DNA of 64,000 bases, from assembly GCF_963677575.1 (NCBI RefSeq), contig NZ_OY782038.1, forward strand, positions 620,001 through 684,000, given 5' to 3'. Of this stretch, positions 52,510 through 61,918 are shown piece after piece. A model generated the notes under the pieces. The model was not told the origin of the DNA, did not search any database, and worked only from the letters and a program-made list of their open reading frames with translations. The stretch comes from an uncultured Draconibacterium sp. (GTDB lineage Bacteria; Bacteroidota; Bacteroidia; Bacteroidales; Prolixibacteraceae). The stretch's first letter is position 1, and every line of letters begins with the position of its first letter. Both the position numbers and the translations under genes were made by a program.

Positions 52510-52851
52510 ATGAGTAAAAAAATTGCTGTTCCCGTTGATGAAAGCGGGATATTGGACGGACATTTCGGACACTGCAAATATTTTGCATTATTGGATGTTG
52601 AAGAGACAACAATTGTAAATGAAGAACGGGCAACTCCCCCACCTCACGAGCCAGGAGTGTTGCCTAAATGGTTAGCCGAAAAAGGCGTTACAGATGTATT
52701 GGCAGGAGGAATGGGCCATAAAGCCATTCAAATTTTCAACTACAACAATGTAAATGTTTTCGTTGGTGCGCCGCAACTATCTGCAACCGAATTAGTACAA
52801 GGCTACCTGCAAGAAACCATTGAGTTTACAGCCAATTACTGCGATCATTAA
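52510..52851 (+). CDS. NifX/NifB-like Fe-Mo cofactor-binding domain protein, second copy
   Basis: 113 aa of the same fold as the gene at 51947 (VPVDESGILDGHFGHCKYFA; VLAGGMGHKAIQIFNYNN), plus a conserved HFGHC segment with one Cys and two His that may bind metal. It is the third gene of the cluster. Two different single-domain copies could form a heteromer or have separate cargo. Confidence 0.88.
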   Translation: MSKKIAVPVDESGILDGHFGHCKYFALLDVEETTIVNEERATPPPHEPGVLPKWLAEKGVTDVLAGGMGHKAIQIFNYNNVNVFVGAPQLSATELVQGYLQETIEFTANYCDH

Positions 52852-52955
52852 ATTAAGGCACCAAAATAACCGTAGTAAAATACAATAGCGTAACAGAATA
52901 GAGCGCATTTCTGAGTTGTTTTTCATAGTCGCTCAGAGTTAGCTACTAAATCGGT

Positions 52956-52987
52956 ATTCCCCGGAGCAACACTCCGGGGAATTTTTT
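52956..52987 (+). terminator. Internal terminator/attenuator in the ORP-like cluster
   Basis: ATTCCCCGGAG and CTCCGGGGAAT are an 11-bp perfect stem with a 5-base loop followed by TTTTT. It ends just 15 bases before the next gene on the same strand, so the ATPase genes are either separately promoted or partly attenuated. Confidence 0.9.
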
Positions 52988-53001
52988 AAACATATTTGAA
53001 T

Positions 53002-53865
53002 ATGCAAATTGCCATTGCCAGCGGTAAAGGTGGTACGGGTAAAACAACCGTTTCGGTAAACCTGTATTACTTCTTGTCTGTAAAATATAACAATCGGGTA
53101 CAGTTAATCGATTGTGATGTGGAAGAACCCAACGACATGCTTTTCTTTCCTCAAGCGAAGAAAGTAGCAGAAAAAAAGGCTTTTACCATCGTTCCTGAGA
53201 TTGACAAAGAAAAATGTACGTTTTGTAAAAAATGTGTTGATTGGTGCGAGTTCAATGCAATTAGCATCGTTAAGAAACTGAAATTTGCAGAGGTGAATTA
53301 CGAGCTTTGCCATTCCTGCAGCGCTTGTTTCGAGGCGTGTTCGTTTGATGCACTCACACCGGTTCAAAATCCGCTGGGCAGCATTTCAGATTTCCAGACA
53401 ACCTTTGGCGCCGGCATATCGGAAGGACGACTCGAAATTGGTTCCGCAATGCAAACGGCTTTAATCAAGAAAGTAAAAAAGCAAGCCGATTCAAAACAGC
53501 AAATCACCCTGCTTGATGCACCTCCCGGCACAAGTTGCCCCGTTGTGGAAACCGTAGCTACAGCTAACTACGTCATTCTGGTTACTGAACCCACTCCGTT
53601 CGGTCTGCACGACTTAAAAATAACGGTTGAGCTGCTAAAAGAAATCCATAAACCATTTGGCGTAATTGTAAATAAAGCCGGTTTGGGAAATAACGATGTC
53701 TATCGGTTTTTAGATAATAATAACATCTCCTTACTAGGTAAAATACCGTTTTCAAAAGCTTATGCCGAGAATTATTCGCGGGGAGAATTGTTTGAAAATA
53801 TTCCTGAAGAGGTGGATGAGGCTTATCACTCTATTATCGAAAAATTAACAACTATCATCAACTAA
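53002..53865 (+). CDS. MinD/Mrp-family ATPase with 2x[4Fe-4S] ferredoxin insert
   Basis: 287 aa from the ATG at 53002 (MQIAIASGKGGTGKTTVSVN). The deviant Walker A (SGKGGTGKTT) is followed at about residues 60-115 by a ferredoxin insert with two CxxCxxC...C clusters (KCTFCKKCVDWCEFNAI; LCHSCSACFEACSFDAL), then the MinD switch DAPPGTSCPVVETV. Such twin ATPases load or carry metal clusters and partner with NifX-like proteins in the ORP system. A second paralogue starts 2 bases after its stop. Confidence 0.93.
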   Translation: MQIAIASGKGGTGKTTVSVNLYYFLSVKYNNRVQLIDCDVEEPNDMLFFPQAKKVAEKKAFTIVPEIDKEKCTFCKKCVDWCEFNAISIVKKLKFAEVNYELCHSCSACFEACSFDALTPVQNPLGSISDFQTTFGAGISEGRLEIGSAMQTALIKKVKKQADSKQQITLLDAPPGTSCPVVETVATANYVILVTEPTPFGLHDLKITVELLKEIHKPFGVIVNKAGLGNNDVYRFLDNNNISLLGKIPFSKAYAENYSRGELFENIPEEVDEAYHSIIEKLTTIIN

Positions 53866-53866
53866 T

Positions 53867-54736
53867 ATGAAAGAAATTACCATACTAAGCGGAAAAGGTG
53901 GTGCCGGAAAAACAAGCATTGCAGCGGCATTGGCTTCGTTGGCTCCAAACGCTGTATTTTGCGACAACGACGTTGATGCTGCCGATTTACATCTGATTTT
54001 AAAACCTGAGATAAAAGAAACTCATCCATTTGATAGCGGCTCATTGGCTTTCATCAACCCGGAAGACTGTACCAACTGTGGAACTTGCCAGGAAGCTTGC
54101 ACATTTGAAGCCATATTTACGAATTCGGATGGTTTCCCGGAAGTTAATCCATATCAGTGCGAAGGCTGTCGTTTATGCGAGCGACTTTGCCCGGTCGATG
54201 CCATTAAAACCAATCAAAACCTAAACAACCAATGGTTTGTTTCCGACACACGTTTTGGAACGATGGTACACGCCAAAATGGGGCCCGGCGAAGAGAATTC
54301 AGGAAAACTGGTAACACGCATACGGGAAAAAGCAAAGGAACTGGCCAGAGAAAATAAAGCGCATTTTATAATAAACGACGGCCCTCCGGGAATTGGCTGC
54401 ACCGCAATTTCTTCCATAACCGGAACAAATGCTGTTTTGCTAGTTATCGAGCCAACTGTTTCCGGATTGCACGACGCAAAAAGGTTAGTGAAACTGGTTA
54501 ATTCATTCCAGCTTCCCATATTCGCCATTATCAATAAGCACGATATAAACACTGAATTTACGGAAACAGTTGCACAGTACTTAGACGATAACAATATTCC
54601 GCTTGTTGGTAAAATTCCATTCTCGGAACTGTTTGTTGAATCGATGTTACACGAAAAATCTTTGGTTGAATATGCACCGGATCATCCAATAAGTTTAAAT
54701 TTAGAATCGATTTGGAAAAAGATCAACAATAACTAG
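53867..54736 (+). CDS. MinD/Mrp-family ATPase with 2x[4Fe-4S] ferredoxin insert, second paralogue
   Basis: 289 aa (MKEITILSGKGGAGKTSIAA). The ferredoxin insert at residues ~60-115 carries DCTNCGTCQEACTFEAI and QCEGCRLCERLCPVDAI, followed by NDGPPGIGCTAISSIT. It is a divergent paralogue of the upstream gene, and the pair very likely works as a heterodimer, as proposed for ORP-type ATPases. Confidence 0.93.
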   Translation: MKEITILSGKGGAGKTSIAAALASLAPNAVFCDNDVDAADLHLILKPEIKETHPFDSGSLAFINPEDCTNCGTCQEACTFEAIFTNSDGFPEVNPYQCEGCRLCERLCPVDAIKTNQNLNNQWFVSDTRFGTMVHAKMGPGEENSGKLVTRIREKAKELARENKAHFIINDGPPGIGCTAISSITGTNAVLLVIEPTVSGLHDAKRLVKLVNSFQLPIFAIINKHDINTEFTETVAQYLDDNNIPLVGKIPFSELFVESMLHEKSLVEYAPDHPISLNLESIWKKINNN

Positions 54737-54749
54737 TTCTCAGAGAATT

Positions 54750-55535
54750 ATGCTAACAATCTCTATTTTAACAGACAACACAGCCGGTGGTCATTTTTTG
54801 GCCGAGCACGGACTCTCCTACCTTGTTGAAATCGACAACGAAAAGATTTTATTCGATACCGGTCATTCTGATGTGTTTCTGAAAAATGCAGAAAGGCTCA
54901 AAATTGACATTGAAAACGAAGTAAACACAGTTGTTTTAAGTCACGGACACTGGGACCATGGGAATGGATTAAAGCACCTGAAAAATAAAATGTTAATTAC
55001 GCATCCGGCCAGCTTTTCCAATCGCTACAGAAAAGTAAATCACACTACTGTTGGATTAGGACTAACAAAATTTGAGATTGAAAAACGGTTTACGTTAAAG
55101 GAAAGTAAAACCTCGCTACAACTTACCGAAAGCCTGTTCTTTCTGGGCGAAATTCCACGAAATAACGATTTTGAGAGCCAATCGACCAGCTTTGAATTTG
55201 CCGATAAATCGGATGATTTTATTCCTGATGATTCAGGATTAGCTGCAATTGTAAATAACGAACTGGTAGTGATTACCGGCTGCTCGCATTCCGGTATTTG
55301 TAATATTTGCGAACACGCAAAAAAGGTTACCGGAGTTAATAAAATAAAAGCTGTAATCGGTGGTTTTCACCTGAAAAGGCAAGACAAACAAACGTTAAAA
55401 ACTGCTGAATATTTCAAACAGAATAAGGTTGAAAAGCTTTTACCATCGCACTGTACAGCACTTCCGGCATTGGCATTATTCCATTCAACATTTAAAATTG
55501 AGCAGGTAAAAACAGGTATGATCTTTAGATTTTAG
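54750..55535 (+). CDS. MBL-fold metallohydrolase (cyclic-dihydropterin-synthase-like family)
   Basis: 261 aa. The metal motif VLSHGHWDHGNGLKHL differs slightly from HxHxDH but keeps two His and Asp-His. GCSHSGICNICEHAK and IGGFHLKRQ hold further ligands. It resembles MJ0301-type proteins that are neighbours of ORP/MinD genes in archaea and clostridia. It closes the cluster and overlaps the convergent M23-like gene by 4 bases. Confidence 0.88.
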   Translation: MLTISILTDNTAGGHFLAEHGLSYLVEIDNEKILFDTGHSDVFLKNAERLKIDIENEVNTVVLSHGHWDHGNGLKHLKNKMLITHPASFSNRYRKVNHTTVGLGLTKFEIEKRFTLKESKTSLQLTESLFFLGEIPRNNDFESQSTSFEFADKSDDFIPDDSGLAAIVNNELVVITGCSHSGICNICEHAKKVTGVNKIKAVIGGFHLKRQDKQTLKTAEYFKQNKVEKLLPSHCTALPALALFHSTFKIEQVKTGMIFRF

Positions 55536-56938
55536 TAGGCTTGCTGAAATACGATCTCGCTGATTCCTGCCACTTTTTTATTTGCAGGGTCAACGTAAAC
55601 ACGAACGGTCAATCTACGATCAGTGACTTTTACCACTTTTTCCGATGTCCATTTTAATTCTCCTGCGTTCAAGTCGTAGGTAGAAGCTTCTATGCCCTCG
55701 TATTCAATTTTTTGCCATGAAGCTAGTTCCACGTCTCCAACTTGTGCCCGCACCCGGTAAACACCATTACGTACATTAATTTCGTAATCAAAATAATTTT
55801 TAGGATTGCGACATTCTGCAGCTGAGTTTCCGAACAATACTTTCTTTAAACGGGCATTTCCTCGTTCGCCTTTTGTACAGAACATTACCTTATCGGCAGT
55901 ATCCCATGTTCCTAACTGCCAACCCATTCCGGCATATTCCTCGTAGGCAAGCAGATTTTTCCTGTTTCCGTTTAATTGAGATTGCCGGGCAAAATCAACT
56001 TTCCCGCGGGTAAACGATTTCGTGAAATTAAAGGTGTTTTTAAAGTATAATTCGTAGAGTTGCGGAAAAAAATCTACGCAGTTTGTATAACGGTTTTCGT
56101 AATCAGGAATGGTATCACTTTTAACTACCGCCAATTGGAGATAAGCCCAGTTTTCGTCTCCCCAAACCGTTCCTAAAAGCTCACCTAATCTCACTTCCTG
56201 CCCTTCCTTTACCTGCACCGTGTTGGCATACAAATGATCGTAAATATAAAAAACAGAAGGATTCGAGCTGCTCTGCAAAAGTATACATGTCTCCTTGCTA
56301 TTGCGCTCACCTTTTTTCTTTTCCACCCAAATTACGGTACTGTTCTCGATGGCAAGCAGCCAATGTTTTTCAATGCCCCGGGCATCCGTTAAAGCAACTC
56401 CAATTCCCTCATTAGATTTAACTTCACTACCGGAATTACACTCCTTCCCCTGGTACGAAAACATATGATTATCCTCATTCATATTCCAGTTAAAACCATC
56501 GTTATAACTTACCGGGAAAACAAACGAATCAAGAGAGGTCATGTGTTTTTTACTATCCGATACGCAAATCAATGCATCCTTTTTTAATAACCCGTGCGCT
56601 GCTTTATTCGAAGCCAGTTTTTTCACATTTCGGTTATCAGCCACAAAAACACGCACCATATTTATACTCATTGGCAAACTACGCCGGCTTACTTTCAGCT
56701 CAATCGTATCATTATTAACACTCAGTTTGTTGTAGTGATTTTTTATGTCGAGCAGAACCACATCAATCTCCTCAAACTGCACGGTATCACCAATATTCAT
56801 ATTGTAATAATTGCAGTTCCCCCAACAAAAATCAGGCTCGGTTAGCGGCTGTGCTTTCGCCGAAAAACCAAGCCAAACAAGTATAAATATGGTGATCAGT
56901 CGTTTCACTCCTAATTTTTGATTGAAGTCAGTTATCAT
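55532..56938 (-). CDS. Secreted protein with degenerate M23/LytM-like domain
   Basis: 468 aa from Met at 56938, where the signal peptide (LITIFILVWLGFSAKA) begins after 13 residues. The frame runs back to 56989. The central part (YIYDHLYANTVQVKEGQEVR, LGELLGTVWGDENWAYLQL) has the G-x-x-V-x-x-G-x-x-(I/L) order of an M23 fold, with the expected zinc-binding HxG/HxH residues changed. It is probably not a peptidase. The C-terminal ~150 residues look like a beta-sandwich. The function is unknown. It may be an envelope scaffold or an endopeptidase activator. Confidence 0.62.
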   Translation of the reverse strand: MITDFNQKLGVKRLITIFILVWLGFSAKAQPLTEPDFCWGNCNYYNMNIGDTVQFEEIDVVLLDIKNHYNKLSVNNDTIELKVSRRSLPMSINMVRVFVADNRNVKKLASNKAAHGLLKKDALICVSDSKKHMTSLDSFVFPVSYNDGFNWNMNEDNHMFSYQGKECNSGSEVKSNEGIGVALTDARGIEKHWLLAIENSTVIWVEKKKGERNSKETCILLQSSSNPSVFYIYDHLYANTVQVKEGQEVRLGELLGTVWGDENWAYLQLAVVKSDTIPDYENRYTNCVDFFPQLYELYFKNTFNFTKSFTRGKVDFARQSQLNGNRKNLLAYEEYAGMGWQLGTWDTADKVMFCTKGERGNARLKKVLFGNSAAECRNPKNYFDYEINVRNGVYRVRAQVGDVELASWQKIEYEGIEASTYDLNAGELKWTSEKVVKVTDRRLTVRVYVDPANKKVAGISEIVFQQAY

Positions 56939-57147
56939 TTGTATATTTAAAACACCTGAATCCGGTTTTACCCTGAAACCCAATTTCAAAATTCAGGTAC
57001 TAAAACCTCTCTTTAACAAAACTATTAATAAAAGTAATGTTTAGAAAATTATGATACATGAAAGCAACCTCCACAAGTATTTTTCTGTCTGTATAAAATA
57101 AACAGCTGAATTTAATCAGTTTTTAATAAGATTTAGGAATAAGCGTA

Positions 57148-57178
57148 TTTAACATACACTCGTTTTTTAGTAATTTTG
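57148..57178 (+). promoter_or_regulatory. Promoter of the patatin/BamA-like gene
   Basis: The -7 box TAATTTTG (57171-57178) fits TAnnTTTG. TTTA at 57148-57151 is one change from TTTG at a 19-base spacing. The ATG follows at 57205. Confidence 0.45.
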
Positions 57179-57204
57179 ATAGCGTTCAGAAAACAATTGA
57201 CCCT

Positions 57205-59493
57205 ATGAATAGATCGCTGCTTATTATCCTGTTATTCACTTTATCCATTGTGCAAAGCAATGCTCAATCGGTTGGGCTTGTGCTAAGTGGCGGTGGCGCC
57301 AAGGGAATGGCCCATATTGGTGTGATACGGGTTTTGGAAGAAAACAACATTCCAATCGACTATATTTCAGGAACTTCTATTGGCGCCATTGTTGGTGGTC
57401 TTTATGCTGCCGGTTATTCAACCGACGAAATGGAAGAGCTTTTTAAGTCGGACGATTTCTATTTCTGGTCTACAGGAAAAATACAGCGCGAATACCGTTA
57501 CTATTTTAAACGACAGGAAGACGATCCGAGCTGGATACAGTTACGGGTTGCCAAAAAAGATGAAAAAGTAAAAATTCTGCCGCCAACCAATATTATTCCG
57601 GGCGAACAAATGGATTTTGCTTTTATGGAATTAACAGCTGCAACCAGTGCTGCCTGTAATTATGATTTTGACCAGTTAATGGTACCTTACTTTTGTATTG
57701 CCGCCGATGTAAACAACAGTAAGCCATTCGTGTTGCGCGATGGAGATTTGGGAAATGCTATGCGGGCGTCGATGACTGTTCCTCTTTATTTTAAACCCAT
57801 TGAAATTGACGGGAAACTACTGTTTGATGGCGGTTTATTGAACAACTTCCCTACCGACTATATGAAAGAGATTTTTAACCCGGATATTATTATCGGGCAC
57901 AAGGTTGCAGACGATGTAAAAGCTGCCGACGCTGACGATGTGATGCGTCAAATCTCGAACATGGTTATGCGGCCAACTAATTTCGAAATTAAACCTTCGG
58001 ATGGAATTTTGCTTGAAACAAAATTTGATGATGTAGGACTCCTTGATTTTAATAAAATTGACACGGTTCTGGCCCGCGGAGAAAAAACTACACTGGCCAA
58101 AATAGATAGTATAAAACAACTGATAAAACGTCGTGTTCCCCAAGAAGTAGTTCAGGCAAAACGCGACAGCTTTAATGCACGAAAACCTGAATTAAACTTC
58201 CAAAACATTCAGGTTGAAGGCGTTAGCGACCCCATGCAACGACAGTTTATCATTCAAAGTATTAAACACCGAAATAACATCGTATCACTATCTTCCTTAA
58301 AAACCGAGTATTTTAAACTGGTGGCTGATGAACAGCTAAAATCGATTCAACCAATTACACGCTACAATCCCGGCACAGGTTATTTCGATCTGCATTTAAA
58401 AGTAGAACCCGAAAAACGCCTTGATTTGAGTATTGGTGGTAACATTTCCACCAAACCCATCAACCAGGGATTTGCTGCTATTAATTTCAGAAGTTACAAA
58501 AGCAGAGCTTATTCACTTCATTCAAACATTTATTTTGGCCGGTTTTACAGTTCATTTAAATTGGGTGGCCGCATTGATTATTCAACAGCGCTGCCCTTTT
58601 ACCTCGAGTCGTATTTAACCTTTAACCGGTGGGATTACTTTTCATCGAGTACAGAGTTGATCTTTGAAGACGTACACACACCGTACATTATAAAAGATGA
58701 AACCAATCTCAGGCTGGAAACCGGTTTTCCACTGGGCTTGCATAGTAAAATTTATGCCGGTTTGGCTTACTCGTCTGCAAGCAACGATTTTTATCAAACC
58801 GATGAATCGGAAGAAGGAAACACGCCCTACAACTCAAAATTCAATGCATTTGTATCGAAGATAGGTTTCGAAAATAACTCACTTAATTACAAGCAATATG
58901 CCACAGAAGGTGCTCACCGCGGTGTTGATGGCAGATTTGTAATTGGCGAAGAGAAATACACAGCAGAAAATAATGCCACCTACTCAACGAAATTTATCAA
59001 TCACAATTATTTTCAGCTTCATGCCCACTCGTTACGTTATTATTCGTTGGGTGAACGATTTGTATTGGGTACCCACCTCGAATCTTTTTTAAGTTCAAAG
59101 GAGCTGTTTCAAACCTACCGATCTACAAAACTTTCTGCCCAGGGATTTACGCCATCGCCACATAGTAAATCGCTGTTTATTAACGAATTTAATTCGAATA
59201 ACTATTTGGCAGGAGGATTAAAAGCCATATTCAAGTTCTCACCCGATTGGCATCTGCGTGTTGAAGGTTATGGTTTTTGCCCCATTCATGAAGAGTTAGA
59301 ACAACCAGACCTAACGGCAGTTAAAAGTGATGATTTTATCAATAATTATTATCTTCAGGGATTGGCTGCATTGGTTTATCAAACCGGAATTGGCCCGGTG
59401 AGTCTTTCGTTCAATTATTACGAAAAGAGTAATACCAATCTTTATGTCACCCTCAATTTTGGATATATCTTATTCAACAAAAGAGGTTTGTAG
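57205..59493 (+). CDS. Patatin-like phospholipase with BamA/Omp85-type barrel
   Basis: 762-aa exported protein. The signal peptide ends SNAQS. The patatin domain has GGGAKG at 29-34 (oxyanion loop), the nucleophile S58 in GTSIG and the catalytic Asp 208 in FDGG. POTRA-like and beta-barrel segments follow from residue ~330 (LNFQNIQVEGVSDPMQRQFI; INFRSYKSRAYSLHSN; NFGYILFNKRGL at the end). The type (PlpD/FplA) anchors a lipase at the outer membrane. It probably acts on phospholipids of host, prey or self. Confidence 0.92.
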   Translation: MNRSLLIILLFTLSIVQSNAQSVGLVLSGGGAKGMAHIGVIRVLEENNIPIDYISGTSIGAIVGGLYAAGYSTDEMEELFKSDDFYFWSTGKIQREYRYYFKRQEDDPSWIQLRVAKKDEKVKILPPTNIIPGEQMDFAFMELTAATSAACNYDFDQLMVPYFCIAADVNNSKPFVLRDGDLGNAMRASMTVPLYFKPIEIDGKLLFDGGLLNNFPTDYMKEIFNPDIIIGHKVADDVKAADADDVMRQISNMVMRPTNFEIKPSDGILLETKFDDVGLLDFNKIDTVLARGEKTTLAKIDSIKQLIKRRVPQEVVQAKRDSFNARKPELNFQNIQVEGVSDPMQRQFIIQSIKHRNNIVSLSSLKTEYFKLVADEQLKSIQPITRYNPGTGYFDLHLKVEPEKRLDLSIGGNISTKPINQGFAAINFRSYKSRAYSLHSNIYFGRFYSSFKLGGRIDYSTALPFYLESYLTFNRWDYFSSSTELIFEDVHTPYIIKDETNLRLETGFPLGLHSKIYAGLAYSSASNDFYQTDESEEGNTPYNSKFNAFVSKIGFENNSLNYKQYATEGAHRGVDGRFVIGEEKYTAENNATYSTKFINHNYFQLHAHSLRYYSLGERFVLGTHLESFLSSKELFQTYRSTKLSAQGFTPSPHSKSLFINEFNSNNYLAGGLKAIFKFSPDWHLRVEGYGFCPIHEELEQPDLTAVKSDDFINNYYLQGLAALVYQTGIGPVSLSFNYYEKSNTNLYVTLNFGYILFNKRGL

Positions 59494-59506
59494 ATTAAGA
59501 ACCAGA

Positions 59507-59860
59507 TTAACTACGAACATGATTTTCAATACCGGAAGGAAGCTCAAATGACAGCTCTACTACCCCACAAAATTTACCATTTTCCATCCACGGTTTTTGG
59601 GTAATTACCTTTTTTATTCCATTCTTTTCGGTAGTGTATGTATTCTCGGTGGGCGTTTCAAGCATTTCGCGAAGTTTGGTTTTCGACGGCTCCGGATGAC
59701 AATCCAACAGATTAGTTCCCAGCAGTTTTTCGCCGCCGTACTTTTCAAACTGTCGAATAGAGAAATCATTCATATAAACAATAATACCTTCAGTATCGCA
59801 AACCGTAATTGCTCCACCAAAACCGTCCATCCAGTTTACGTCACAATCTTTCAGTGTCAT
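59507..59860 (-). CDS. Stand-alone PAS-domain protein
   Basis: 117 aa containing a single PAS fold (GAITVCDTEGIIVYMNDFSI, then GKFCGVVELSFELPSGIENH) without a kinase, HTH or output domain. It is preceded by and overlaps by 4 bases (ATGA) the large charged-repeat protein on the same strand, so it likely works with that protein. A heme or flavin cofactor is possible but cannot be seen. Confidence 0.85.
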   Translation of the reverse strand: MTLKDCDVNWMDGFGGAITVCDTEGIIVYMNDFSIRQFEKYGGEKLLGTNLLDCHPEPSKTKLREMLETPTENTYTTEKNGIKKVITQKPWMENGKFCGVVELSFELPSGIENHVRS

Positions 59861-61674
59861 TTTTTACAATAGCATTTCACCCATTCAACATCGAAATTAG
59901 CTGACGAACCTAACAAATTATCAATTACCAGACTTGAAGCATTTAACTCCAAAGGTTTATTTAAATCGTTGTTGTTGAGCATTAAAACTTCCTGTTCGTT
60001 TATCCTCCAGGTAAAAGTTGTCCCCGATTTTTCAAGTGAAAAGATATAAGCTCCTTTTTTCAAATTATTAATCTCCAGACCTTCCGAAGCAATTTTTCCA
60101 CTTCCGTTCATGGTATAAATACCCAGAATATTTTTTGCGCCCATTTCAACCAGATTGACACGCGGAACATTGCTACCATTAGCCAGAAAAAATGAACTGG
60201 CCACCTGTTTTACCGGGTTAAAGAAAATTTTGGCTTCCACAATTCCATCCTCGAATTGATAATGTTCGCCCGAACTAATCATTCCAGAAGTATACTCGAA
60301 ATCAGCTTGTACAAAGCCTGCAGGCATTTGCCAAACCATTCCCTCTTTGTTTTCTCTTTTAACCTGGATACTCAATTTATTACCGGTTTGAATGTTAGCG
60401 CCATCAGTGAAAACACTTAAGTCGCCGGGCATTGCATAATTTTGCCCCAGGGTTTTTGAAGTCGTTAACGAACTGGTCATCCATTTGGCATCATCCAGTT
60501 TTTTATCGCCAAACGAATCCTCAAATACAACGTCCCAGTTTTTATAAAAGTCAAAATCGGTGCTGTCTTTGTATTTGAAATATTTTACAAATTCCGGTTT
60601 TTTCTTGTCGGTTTCGTATTGTTTAAACTTCTGAGCATCTTCCGTTTTTTCCCAGCGCTTTTTATCTTCCAGCCATGCTTTTTGTTTTTTGTAATCTTCC
60701 GATTCAATCAACTCCTTCAATTCGTTATAACGCTTTAAGTCAAACGATTCTTTAACGTCCAGGTAGTTTTTGTAGAGTTTCGACTTCTCGTATTTTAATA
60801 CGAAAGTAACCACAGAATCGCCGGCCAGTTTCTTATAATCCGAGTATTTTTTGTAGGCTTCGCTTTTTTCGAACTTCTTCTTATCTTTTAAATAGGCAAC
60901 CTTCTTTTTAAATTCCTCGGTGTTAACCTGTTCTTTTAACTCGCTGTAGCGAACCAGGTTATGACTTCCGCTTATCTCATGATACAATTTCAGCTTTTTC
61001 GATTTCTCAAACTTGAAATAGTTTTTAACTGCCGAATCTTTACTCAGGCGGTTAAACTCTTTCTTTTTTTCTTTATCGTTAACGGCAGCCGTTTTTAACT
61101 CCTTGTATTGTTTCAGTTTGTCCGAATCTTCAAAAGCCTTGTGTTGTTTTAGTTTTTCTGAACCTTCCAGCTCATTAAAGGCTTTTATTCCGGCCGATTT
61201 TTCAAGCTTTTTTAATTCCTTTAAATGCTTCTCTTCTGCCGATCCATTAAAAACCTGGCTTTTAACTTCTTTCTTATCTTTTTCAAAATCGCCGTCTTTC
61301 ACATATTCTTCCAAGGCATAAAAATCTGCCAGTTTTTGCGATTCTTTTTCTTTCTCATACCGAACCAGCTCAGCAGAACCTTCTACCTTAAAGTAATTTT
61401 TTATGCGCGTAGCTTTTTGCAAACGCTGAAATTCCTTTAATTGCTTTTCTTCCTCGCTCCCTTTAAACGATTGCCCTTCAACCTCCTTCTTTTTTGAAGC
61501 AAATTCACTGGAAGTGACATATTTTTCCAACTCTAAAAATGCTTGCAGTTCTTCTGAATTTTCCGTCTTTAAAAACTCTGCGTAATCGTCGCCCAATTGC
61601 TTGCGCTTTTTCTCGATTACCTCAACCGACTTGATCTTGCCTGTAAGTTGAAGTGAAAAAATTTTAAATGACAT
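59857..61674 (-). CDS. Charged helical-repeat protein with catalytically dead GH16-like domain
   Basis: 605 aa, no signal peptide. About 370 residues of repeating charged helical units (KxxYxELK, FEKSxxxKxYxxxK, AEEKxLKEL) with frequent aromatic-Lys-Leu triplets come first. From about residue 375 a GH16/concanavalin-like domain starts (WDVVFEDSFGDKKLDDAKW) and ends with the strand VEWVKCYCKK. The catalytic ExDxxE of GH16 reads PRVNLVEMG, with the nucleophile Glu replaced by Arg and the middle Asp by Asn, so it should not hydrolyse glycans. It may bind them. The stop overlaps the PAS start by 4 bases. Confidence 0.72.
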   Translation of the reverse strand: MSFKIFSLQLTGKIKSVEVIEKKRKQLGDDYAEFLKTENSEELQAFLELEKYVTSSEFASKKKEVEGQSFKGSEEEKQLKEFQRLQKATRIKNYFKVEGSAELVRYEKEKESQKLADFYALEEYVKDGDFEKDKKEVKSQVFNGSAEEKHLKELKKLEKSAGIKAFNELEGSEKLKQHKAFEDSDKLKQYKELKTAAVNDKEKKKEFNRLSKDSAVKNYFKFEKSKKLKLYHEISGSHNLVRYSELKEQVNTEEFKKKVAYLKDKKKFEKSEAYKKYSDYKKLAGDSVVTFVLKYEKSKLYKNYLDVKESFDLKRYNELKELIESEDYKKQKAWLEDKKRWEKTEDAQKFKQYETDKKKPEFVKYFKYKDSTDFDFYKNWDVVFEDSFGDKKLDDAKWMTSSLTTSKTLGQNYAMPGDLSVFTDGANIQTGNKLSIQVKRENKEGMVWQMPAGFVQADFEYTSGMISSGEHYQFEDGIVEAKIFFNPVKQVASSFFLANGSNVPRVNLVEMGAKNILGIYTMNGSGKIASEGLEINNLKKGAYIFSLEKSGTTFTWRINEQEVLMLNNNDLNKPLELNASSLVIDNLLGSSANFDVEWVKCYCKK

Positions 61675-61918
61675 CTGGTTTGCTATTAGATTCGTATTTC
61701 TATCAAAAATAAAAATTTAATGGGTTTTTTAGTATTAAAACGTAATATTCTGGGGAATTCTCCAAATTTTAGCTATTCTATTTAACATATGTAATGTTTT
61801 TAACAAAATCACAGAATAAAAACAAAAGCTTCGTTCTTAGATGTTTATATGTTTTTCGCGCTGCCATTGGTGTTCCATGTTATTTTAAATAGATTTGGTC
61901 GGATAATAAAAGCAAACA

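Noticed and set aside
61740..61805. Short 21-codon frame upstream of the nucleoside phosphorylase
   Set aside because: Too short, with no coupling to neighbours and no recognisable features.
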